In this document: positions 15,250-19,979 of the stretch, in pieces | Layout of the letters: each line of letters starts with the position of its first letter | Numbering within the stretch: position 1 is the first letter of the stretch | IMG/VR virus record: IMGVR_UViG_3300012005_000062 | Coordinates: 1 to 21,031 of that record | Direction: 5' to 3' (one strand) | DNA: 21,031 bases | Source of the DNA: a virus | The notes under the pieces: generated by a model | Seen by the model: the letters and a program-made list of their open reading frames with translations, nothing else | What the model was told of the DNA's origin: nothing | Database searches by the model: none | Translations under genes and position numbers: made by a program

Positions 15250-15495
15250 TCATTTAATATCTCGGAAGCTGGTCAGCTTAGTCATATCTAATCTAAATGT
15301 TTTAATCTCTTGGGCGGTGATATGGCCCGGCTCAGGATCGTCTGACGGCTCTGTAAACAAGTCTAACTCCTCTATAGCGTCATTTATCGCCATAACGTGC
15401 TGGGACTGCTTATAAGCGGCCCAAAACATTTCTAGCTGGGCAATAGTTAGCTGATGAATCACAAATGATTGATACGAAGCTTCGTGAATGTCCAC
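15250..15495 (-). CDS. Unknown protein, first gene of the leftward operon
   Basis: The 81-residue product starts at GTG 15495, four bases after an AAAGGG Shine-Dalgarno. An ATG two bases upstream is in another frame that ends after 12 codons. The sequence is helical (QSFVIHQLTIAQLEMFWAAY, then QSQHVMAINDAIEELDLF), followed by an acidic Pro-rich loop (TEPSDDPEPGH) and HITAQEIKTFRLDMTKL. No family is recognised. As the gene nearest the control region on this side, it could be an early or regulatory protein, but no DNA-binding motif is clear. Confidence 0.7.
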   Translation of the reverse strand: MDIHEASYQSFVIHQLTIAQLEMFWAAYKQSQHVMAINDAIEELDLFTEPSDDPEPGHITAQEIKTFRLDMTKLTSFRDIK

Positions 15496-15519
15496 ATGGC
15501 CCTTTCTTTGCGCCTTATC

Positions 15520-15550
15520 TATATACTAATACTACTCTAATTGAGGTCAA
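15520..15550 (-). promoter_or_regulatory. Candidate leftward promoter
   Basis: On the minus strand TTGACC (15550-15545) is followed after 19 bases by TATATA (15525-15520), 25 bases before GTG 15495. Spacing is longer than ideal. It faces away from the rightward promoter at 15608, making this a divergent control region. Confidence 0.4.
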
Positions 15551-15607
15551 ATGTACAGATTAACCAAAAATATCTCTAGATTATCTATATATTATTGTAT
15601 TAAGGTC

Positions 15608-15636
15608 TTGACACTGGACTATTGTAGGTGTATGCT
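15608..15636 (+). promoter_or_regulatory. Rightward promoter with palindrome over the -10
   Basis: A consensus TTGACA (15608-15613), a 17-base spacer and TATGCT (15631-15636) form the promoter, with an AT-rich tract just upstream that could act as an UP element. The -10 lies in a perfect inverted repeat TGTAT-GCTGG-ATACA (15629-15643), a plausible repressor site. It would start a transcript into the 15866 gene. Confidence 0.65.
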
Positions 15637-15865
15637 GGATACAGTTACAGCAGACAACCGCAGCCGACAAGCTCAACCGTCCAGCTCAAGCCTCCGGGCA
15701 AGTAACCTATCCACCGCACCTTCCCCAAATTGCATGAGCGCAGCGTCCATTCAGAGCGGAGCGCGCAATACGGCCTCGCCGGGTTTCAATCCTCCCGGCG
15801 TCCCTTGACAATTTAATCCCCTGATACGTTCATATGACCGATTAAACCTAACCGGAGATAATACC
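15637..15865 (+). other. Noncoding leader between promoter and first rightward gene
   Basis: No convincing gene is seen in 15496-15865. The 15551-15808 frame is low-complexity Ser/Pro/Ala and starts before the promoter's -10. The segment 15640-15805 is distinctly GC-richer than its surroundings. It can form a perfect seven-base stem CGCCGGG/CCCGGCG (15777-15783 with 15794-15800, ten-base loop) and a weaker ATTGC/GCAAT plus GCGC/GCGC hairpin around 15730-15770. A second TTGACA at 15805 has no good -10. The segment is probably a structured 5' leader. Confidence 0.45.
15820..15834 (+). repeat. Left arm of 15-base inverted repeat flanking the 62-residue gene
   Basis: CCTGATACGTTCATA here is the exact reverse complement of 16077-16091. 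Matches continue less perfectly on the inner side (TTAAT and GG). The arms enclose the 15866-16054 gene. Confidence 0.85.
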
Positions 15866-16054
15866 ATGAATGACTTTAAGGCTTTCGTAATGAATAGTAA
15901 GCAAATGCCCTTTAACGTCTGTATCCACGCCGATAGCGCCGAGCAAGCTAAAACAGTTTTAGCCACCTACGTTGCCAAGCTTGGCCTTACTAAATACCAA
16001 TACGATGAAACGCCCACCACCACATCAATCGCCGTGTTCCCCTTTATTAACTAG
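15866..16054 (+). CDS. Unknown 62-residue protein, first rightward gene
   Basis: ATG 15866 follows a GGAGA Shine-Dalgarno by seven bases. The 62-residue product has a strand-helix-strand look: an N-terminal strand region (FKAFVMNSKQMPFNVCIHA), a helix (SAEQAKTVLATYVAKLG) and a final strand (TTSIAVFPFIN). No family is recognised. The layout resembles small phage proteins in early regions. It lies between the arms of an exact 15-base inverted repeat, and its TAG stop overlaps the first base pairs of the tRNA-like element. Confidence 0.7.
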   Translation: MNDFKAFVMNSKQMPFNVCIHADSAEQAKTVLATYVAKLGLTKYQYDETPTTTSIAVFPFIN

Positions 16055-16160
16055 CCCCTAACCGCTTAATTGGCGGTATGAACGTATCAGGTTCAATACT
16101 TACAAGTCCATAAGCCCTAGCTGGTCGCGGTTGCAATGGTTCAATCCCATTGAGGGGCTC
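16053..16160 (+). ncRNA. tRNA-like element, atypical length
   Basis: AGCCCCT (16053-16059) pairs perfectly with AGGGGCT (16153-16159). CCGC/GCGG at 16062-16076 can form a D-like arm. TGAAC-GTATCAG-GTTCA (16079-16095) is a five-base stem with a seven-base loop with T in the position before the anticodon. AATGG-TTCAATC-CCATT (16135-16151) is a near-ideal T arm. Against a normal tRNA, 39 bases lie between the anticodon and T arms, there is an extra base beside two arms, CCA is not encoded, and the read anticodon (ATC) is unusual. It may be a degenerate tRNA, a mimic or a coincidence. Confidence 0.35.
16077..16091 (+). repeat. Right arm of 15-base inverted repeat
   Basis: TATGAACGTATCAGG is the exact reverse complement of 15820-15834. 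It coincides with the 5' half of the anticodon-like arm and its loop in the tRNA-like element. Confidence 0.85.
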
Positions 16161-16206
16161 ATGGCTTTATAAGCCGCAAGGAATAATAATTGAAAGGCAC
16201 AATATC

Positions 16207-16401
16207 ATGAATACAATAGCAGTAAACGCCCGTAGCTTAAATGGCTTCACCAAGCGACTATACAACGTAAGAATGTTGCTCCACAACGAAGGAAAAGAGA
16301 ATCTAGCCGATAAGGTCTACAAGCTTGAGCAAGATTGCCTGTTCGATAACTACATGGACTTACGAACAGCAAAAAGCAGACTCATTAGGATTTTAAGCTA
16401 A
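16207..16401 (+). CDS. Unknown 64-residue basic helical protein
   Basis: I choose ATG 16207 because GAAAGG lies a little over ten bases upstream; a longer frame from 16150 would begin inside the tRNA-like element. The protein (MNTIAVNARSLNGFTKRLYN, then VRMLLHNEGKENLADKVYK) is mostly helical and basic, with an acidic patch EQDCLFDNYMD and a basic end KSRLIRIL. No family is recognised. Its stop overlaps the next start by one base (TAATG), so the two are translated together. Confidence 0.7.
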   Translation: MNTIAVNARSLNGFTKRLYNVRMLLHNEGKENLADKVYKLEQDCLFDNYMDLRTAKSRLIRILS

Positions 16402-16646
16402 TGGCAACAGTAACAAAACGACCTTACAAGATACCTAGTCATAAATACTGGATAACGATTGAGGATAAATACCTAGTAGACTACAGCGACGATATAAAAA
16501 AGCTGGTTGATGTTGATATAAACAAGGTATTGCAGGACTTGATAAACCTACGGGCTAATATGCAATACGATTTGATAAGACTAGGACTAATCTACGAGCT
16601 ACACGACCCTATACCAAATAATGACGATAAATTGGAGGAATATTAA
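16401..16646 (+). CDS. Unknown 81-residue protein
   Basis: The start overlaps the preceding stop (TAATG at 16399-16403). The N-terminus is basic with aromatic residues (TKRPYKIPSHKYWITIEDKY). The middle is helical (DDIKKLVDVDINKVLQDLIN; RANMQYDLIRLGLIYELHD), ending in an acidic tail NNDDKLEEY. No family is recognised. AT-rich codons are frequent. The end holds the GGAGG Shine-Dalgarno of the next gene. Confidence 0.7.
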   Translation: MATVTKRPYKIPSHKYWITIEDKYLVDYSDDIKKLVDVDINKVLQDLINLRANMQYDLIRLGLIYELHDPIPNNDDKLEEY

Positions 16647-16647
16647 A

Positions 16648-16812
16648 ATGTTCACTAAACCAAAATACTATCGTACCCGTAACGGCCAAGTTATAGCTGG
16701 ACGCCAGCACAGAATTGGAAAGCGACACTCTGAACCGTCAGAACTAATAGGCTGGATTATGTTATCGGGGCTTATCTGGATTGTAATGCTAGCAATTGTA
16801 TTAACTAATTAG
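16648..16812 (+). CDS. Small membrane protein, one C-terminal helix
   Basis: I choose ATG 16648, nine bases after GGAGG, giving 54 residues. The frame extends upstream to 16621 but would then overlap the previous gene. The N-terminal 30 residues are strongly basic (KPKYYRTRNGQVIAGRQHR). Residues 33-52 are one hydrophobic helix (LIGWIMLSGLIWIVMLAIVL). The positive-inside rule puts the basic part in the cytoplasm. Small single-helix proteins are common in phage early regions and may act on the host envelope or be holin-like, but a role cannot be assigned. Confidence 0.7.
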   Translation: MFTKPKYYRTRNGQVIAGRQHRIGKRHSEPSELIGWIMLSGLIWIVMLAIVLTN

Positions 16813-16820
16813 AGGTTTTT

Positions 16821-17102
16821 ATGGAATATAGAATCGAACTTAAAGTAATTGCAATTGACCGTGATGAGATTGAGGAGGAGATTTACACCGGCTACGTACC
16901 GACGATTGACGATCTGCTGGTTAGAGCCAACTCGTTAGACCATCTGATGCAGCTCCACTCCGAAGCTGCGGACGATTATAAAGACTGGCTAGAGCAGCAC
17001 ACTAAAGAAGATGAGGCCGCCGACAACGCCGACGACGCCTACAAGCAGGAGCGTGAGCAGCACGATCTGGACGCTGACGAGCAGTTAAACGCTGATAAAT
17101 AA
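16821..17102 (+). CDS. Strongly acidic 93-residue protein
   Basis: ATG 16821 follows AGAGG by about five bases. The product has 29 Asp/Glu against nine Lys/Arg, so its net charge is about minus 20. Residues 1-25 form strands (EYRIELKVIAIDRDEIEEE), and the rest is helical with a long acidic stretch (TKEDEAADNADDAYKQERE). It resembles in charge the small acidic phage proteins that mimic DNA or titrate host proteins, but no specific family is recognised. It is the last gene before the 400-base structured gap. Confidence 0.7.
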   Translation: MEYRIELKVIAIDRDEIEEEIYTGYVPTIDDLLVRANSLDHLMQLHSEAADDYKDWLEQHTKEDEAADNADDAYKQEREQHDLDADEQLNADK

Positions 17103-17112
17103 GTCAAGTCAT

Positions 17113-17489
17113 AGCAGAAACCCCCGAATACGATAGGTATCCTGGGGCTTTGCTGTGCTCGAAAGGCCTAAGAGCACGAGATAATTATACACTAGCTTTA
17201 TAAAAGCGTTAGTAGTATTATGGATAATAACAACAAAAGACGAGCTACTCCTCGTCTCTTGATACCTCAAGGGTAACACGAGACAGCGATTAGTCAAGGG
17301 CTTCGTTGTTGTGAGACCTCCATCACATGCTAGAGCTGGATAGTCCAGTAACACACTAAACATTGGGAACTGACATACTAGGAGCTGAGCGACACTCAGC
17401 AGGGACACTTGCATTGAGGCCAACAACCTAGCCACTTACAAGCAAAAAAGCTTACAGGTAATCGGAACAGTAACACTGCCGTAGGCAGT
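17113..17489 (+). ncRNA. Candidate large structured noncoding RNA
   Basis: The gap 17103-17508 holds no convincing gene but many local hairpins in order: 17113-17154 (AGCA/TGCT, CCCC/GGGG, ATAC/GTAT with small internal loops), 17155-17177 (GTGCTC/GAGCAC), 17181-17221 (ATAAT/ATTAT enclosing a nine-pair stem at 17191-17213), 17238-17257 (AGACGAG/CTCGTCT), 17258-17271 (CTTGA/TCAAG), 17336-17348 (CTGGA/TCCAG), 17384-17400 (GCTGAG/CTCAGC) and 17475-17489 (ACTGCC/GGCAGT). A seven-pair long-range helix GTTGTTG/CAACAAC (17305-17311 with 17421-17427) can enclose two of them. The strand is taken from flanking genes. The last hairpin ends just before the Shine-Dalgarno of the next gene. The minus-strand frame at 17109-17435 is not gene-like. 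Confidence 0.5.
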
Positions 17490-17508
17490 ATCTTAAGGAG
17501 CCCAGTCT

Positions 17509-17739
17509 ATGCCTAAACACATTAAAGTTAATTATATACAAGCTCAGGGACGGACAAAGTTTACTCTTCAGCATGATGAATATAAATCTTTAGTGATAAA
17601 TGGGTTTATTGGAGAGGATAGATCAGACCCATATAAGTTTTATAAAAGCCTGTTAGACCATCTTAAAAAGATTCAGAGATTCGGTGGTATGACTTGGGCT
17701 AAGAATAATAAGGAATGGATAGGAGAACAATTTAAATGA
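17509..17739 (+). CDS. Unknown AT-rich 76-residue protein
   Basis: ATG 17509 has TAAGGAG eight bases upstream. The product is basic (MPKHIKVNYIQAQGRTKFTL; FYKSLLDHLKKIQRFGGMTW), with no recognised family. Its codons are visibly more AT-rich than those of the genes on either side, which may mean separate origin. Its stop overlaps the next start as ATGA (17736-17739), so three small genes from here to 18262 form one coupled set. Confidence 0.7.
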   Translation: MPKHIKVNYIQAQGRTKFTLQHDEYKSLVINGFIGEDRSDPYKFYKSLLDHLKKIQRFGGMTWAKNNKEWIGEQFK

Positions 17740-18002
17740 AGCGTAAAGTACCAGCTAATTACAACGCGCTAGACGATCTGTCGAAACGATTAGGTCAGTT
17801 TATTGCAACAAACCATAAAGCGTTAAGGAATAATCTTACCGACTTGGAGCGTGTACGAATCGAGGGGCAGAATATGAGCTTTCAGGCCACGCTTGCTCTA
17901 ATCAGCCAGATTCATAAGGGCGGTTCAATCTGGCGCGGTGGCTATAAAGATAACGTCGGAGTAGTTTATACCGACCAGCTTCAGGAAATACTAAACGGAT
18001 GA
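17736..18002 (+). CDS. Unknown 88-residue protein
   Basis: The start overlaps the previous stop (ATGA), following AGGAG a few bases upstream. The N-terminal two thirds are helical and basic (ALDDLSKRLGQFIATNHKAL; SFQATLALISQIHKGG). The C-terminus has SIWRGGYKDNVGVVYTDQLQ. No family is recognised. Its end overlaps the next gene by four bases. Confidence 0.7.
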   Translation: MKRKVPANYNALDDLSKRLGQFIATNHKALRNNLTDLERVRIEGQNMSFQATLALISQIHKGGSIWRGGYKDNVGVVYTDQLQEILNG

Positions 18003-18262
18003 GCATGGACTTTTTAGAACTACCAGAAGACATAGAATTTGAGGAACTTCGCCGTAAGGTTGAAGACGGGATTGACGATGAGTGGGTGACAATGCCTATC
18101 CGGGTCATCGTAAAATACGTTGCCTACCGATTCCTCGAAGAGTTAGAGGATATTGACCGCCTTGGAAACAAGAAAGTCGATCCCATAGCTCTTCAGAAGC
18201 TTATTGATGATCGAATCATACGACTCGTAACACAACTCAAGGAGAAAGTTGACAACTCATAA
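17999..18262 (+). CDS. Unknown acidic helical protein
   Basis: The 87-residue product starts at ATG 17999 in an ATGA overlap; an in-frame ATG six bases later is also possible. It is acidic at the N-terminus (MDFLELPEDIEFEELRRK) and helical throughout (MPIRVIVKYVAYRFLEELED; LQKLIDDRIIRLVTQLKEKV). No family is recognised. It is the last of three coupled genes. The stop is followed within six bases by the -35 of a new promoter, so the operon ends or is reinforced here. Confidence 0.7.
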   Translation: MSMDFLELPEDIEFEELRRKVEDGIDDEWVTMPIRVIVKYVAYRFLEELEDIDRLGNKKVDPIALQKLIDDRIIRLVTQLKEKVDNS

Positions 18263-18268
18263 AAGCTC

Positions 18269-18297
18269 TTGACACCGAAGCTATTATTTGATAAGAT
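18269..18297 (+). promoter_or_regulatory. Sigma70-type promoter
   Basis: A consensus TTGACA (18269-18274), a 17-base spacer and TAAGAT (18292-18297) precede the 18325 gene. Transcription would start near 18304 and could cover the genes to the right edge. Confidence 0.65.
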
Positions 18298-18324
18298 GCT
18301 CTTAAGTTAATGAAAGGCATTGAT

Positions 18325-18483
18325 GTGAATAAAGTAATTTTAACGATTAGTTCAGTATTATTGGTAGTTATGGTTAGTGGGTTCGTTTATTTATGGGCGC
18401 ACACTGACGACGGTGCTCCAATCTGTCCTCAGCAATTACCCCAAGTTCAGCAGGACTTTCCGCACAACACCGACGGTTGCTAG
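18325..18483 (+). CDS. Small membrane-anchored protein, GTG start
   Basis: This 52-residue gene lies just downstream of a strong promoter. I choose GTG 18325, seven bases after AAAGG; an in-frame ATG at 18310 would give 57 residues but has no Shine-Dalgarno. Residues 3-24 are one hydrophobic segment (VILTISSVLLVVMVSGFVYL). The remaining 28 residues (HTDDGAPICPQQLPQVQQ, ending TDGC) hold two Cys and would lie outside the membrane as an N-terminal signal anchor. Placement and form suggest an envelope-acting early protein, perhaps exclusion or lysis related, but this is not shown. The stop lies three bases before the next ATG. Confidence 0.6.
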   Translation: MNKVILTISSVLLVVMVSGFVYLWAHTDDGAPICPQQLPQVQQDFPHNTDGC

Positions 18484-18486
18484 GTT

Positions 18487-18879
18487 ATGGGAAAATATTT
18501 TTGTACAGCACCATTTTGTTTAAGGCGAGCAACGCATACAGAGCCCCTGTCGCTGTGTGACAAACATTATAGGGAACTGGAGTTAATAGATGCCCGTGAC
18601 GCCGCAGAACGAGCCTCCGTGCGTCTGAAAGCACTTGCAGATCTGAATAGTCCTGAGCTACACTCTCTTGAAGTCAAGCCACATCGTAAAGGTGGAGGCA
18701 CTAAGGCTGGTGGGTTAAAAGCAAGAGCTACTAATTACAGGCTCTACGGTTTAGATTTTTATCGTCAGATTGGAAGACTTGGAGGTATCAAGTCGCGTGG
18801 CGGTGGGTTTACTGACCCTGAGCTAGCCCGCGCAGCCGGAATTAAAGGTGGAAAAGCAAGTAGGAGGGATAAAATATGA
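18487..18879 (+). CDS. KGG-motif protein with N-terminal putative zinc site
   Basis: The 130-residue product has two recognisable parts. The N-terminus has Cys6, Cys11, Cys24 and His27 (FCTAPFCLRRATH, then LCDKHYRELE), a plausible zinc-binding group. After a helix with RDAAERASVRLKAL and a basic Gly-rich linker (HRKGGGTKAGG), the C-terminus has YRQIGRLGGIKSRGGGFTD and ARAAGIKGGKASRR, the KGG-type repeat found in YciG/Con-10-like stress proteins and in many phage proteins. A KGG region fused to a zinc site suggests nucleic-acid binding, which is inferred. The stop overlaps the next ATG by four bases (ATGA). Confidence 0.75.
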   Translation: MGKYFCTAPFCLRRATHTEPLSLCDKHYRELELIDARDAAERASVRLKALADLNSPELHSLEVKPHRKGGGTKAGGLKARATNYRLYGLDFYRQIGRLGGIKSRGGGFTDPELARAAGIKGGKASRRDKI

Positions 18880-19979
18880 ATAAGACACCAATGTTATATA
18901 AATACCTTTACTATACAGATGGTTTGATTGTCTCCGAACATGGGAACCTATCTTGGCAGGTTGGGCAAACCAAGACAATTAAAGGTAAGCTGGTTAGATG
19001 CGAAAACGGCTTCCATGCCTCACTCAAACCCCTAGATGCACATACTTTTGTTAAAGGTACGGTTCTAGCCCGCGTCACTGGCTCAGGTAAGAGCATCATC
19101 GAAGAAGATAAGCAGGTTTGGCAATCTATGACCTTAACCGACGCTCGAATGTGGCGTAAGCAAGACAGCGTTGCCTTGAGTATTTTTGCTGCCGAACTAG
19201 TTATCTCTAGTTTTGAAGATAAATATCCAGACGATAAGCGTCCTCATGAGTCAATTAAAGCCGCTAAGAAGTGGCTGGCTGACCCAACGGAGAAAAATAG
19301 GGACGCCGCCTACTCCTACGCCGCCGCCTCCTCCTACGCCGCCGCCTCCTCCTACGCCGCCGCCTCCTACGCCGCCTCCTCCTCCGCCTCCGCCGCCGCC
19401 TCCTACGCCGCCGCCGCCTCCTCCTACGCCGCCGCCTCCTACGCCTACGCCTCCTACGCCGCCGCCTCCTACGCCTACGCCTCCTACGCCGCCGCCTCCT
19501 CCGCCTACGCCTCCTCCGCCGCAAGAAAGAATATACTGGCCAAGATTAACGCTTGGATGGAAGCTCGCTTTGAAGACTTGCCTAGCGTCTATACCCCCGA
19601 TGATATAACTGAACTCAAGGCTAGAGAGTATTTTGTCTTCGGTAGTAATTCAGACGGAATTCATGCTGGTGGTGCCGCCCATACTGCCGTAAAGTGCTTT
19701 AAGGCTATCATGGGTCAAGGCGAGGGTATTCAAGGTCAAAGCTACGCTATCCCGACCATGGAAGGGCTGACTAAGCTCAAGGCTGCCGCTAAACGCTTTA
19801 TCAAGTACGCCGAGAAGCACCCATTGGATATGTTCTATCTAACCAAAGTAGGAACTGGCATCGCCGGACATCCTGAGAGCGTAATTGCTCTACTGTTTGC
19901 GAACGCTCCAGAAAATATCATTCAGCCAGAAGGATGGCTTTCCTCAAAGTACAAAGCAAAGAAAAAGGCACTAGCATGA
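18876..19979 (+). CDS. DUF7666-like / Ala-Ser-Tyr tract / macro-like fusion
   Basis: This 367-residue protein has three parts. Residues about 8-110 resemble the phage DUF7666 domain (LVRCENGFHASLKPLDAHT, then EDKQVWQSMTL). Residues 144-216 are only Ala, Ser and Tyr, encoded by a triplet-repeat tract. Residues about 217-367 resemble the phage macro-like family (A1S_2505-type): FVFGSNSDGIHAGGAAHTA, GQGEGIQGQSYAIPT, then KVGTGIAGHPESVIALLFAN. Macro-like domains bind ADP-ribose or its derivatives. The whole could be an ADP-ribose-binding or nucleotide-signal-binding protein of the early region. It is translationally coupled at both ends by ATGA overlaps. The domain calls are by motif memory only. 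Confidence 0.75.
   Translation: MNKTPMLYKYLYYTDGLIVSEHGNLSWQVGQTKTIKGKLVRCENGFHASLKPLDAHTFVKGTVLARVTGSGKSIIEEDKQVWQSMTLTDARMWRKQDSVALSIFAAELVISSFEDKYPDDKRPHESIKAAKKWLADPTEKNRDAAYSYAAASSYAAASSYAAASYAASSSASAAASYAAAASSYAAASYAYASYAAASYAYASYAAASSAYASSAARKNILAKINAWMEARFEDLPSVYTPDDITELKAREYFVFGSNSDGIHAGGAAHTAVKCFKAIMGQGEGIQGQSYAIPTMEGLTKLKAAAKRFIKYAEKHPLDMFYLTKVGTGIAGHPESVIALLFANAPENIIQPEGWLSSKYKAKKKALA
19305..19523 (+). repeat. 73-codon GCC/TCC/TAC triplet tract
   Basis: The tract consists of the codons GCC (Ala), TCC (Ser) and TAC (Tyr) only, ending in one GCA, in the middle of the macro-like gene. The second half holds a perfect 30-base duplication encoding YAYASYAAAS. It has no stop in any of several frames, which is why spurious poly-Pro and poly-Arg frames appear. 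Confidence 0.95.

Noticed and set aside
15551-15808. 85-residue plus-strand frame in the control region
   Set aside because: It begins upstream of the promoter's -10, has no ribosome-binding site, and is low-complexity Ser/Pro/Ala of noncoding type.
17167-17223. CCTAAG and TATGG, the two halves of the GAAA-tetraloop receptor, with a GAAA nearby, suggesting a group I intron
   Set aside because: CCTAAG falls partly in the GTGCTC/GAGCAC hairpin, TATGG is used by the ATAAT/ATTAT stem, and no conserved intron core or split gene is seen.
17109-17435. 108-residue minus-strand frame
   Set aside because: It runs against all neighbours, has no Shine-Dalgarno, and its sequence is that of a complement of hairpin-rich noncoding DNA.
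19213-19608. Poly-Pro frame, and poly-Arg frame on the other strand (19264-19524)
   Set aside because: Both are shifted readings of the GCC/TCC/TAC tract in the macro-like gene.
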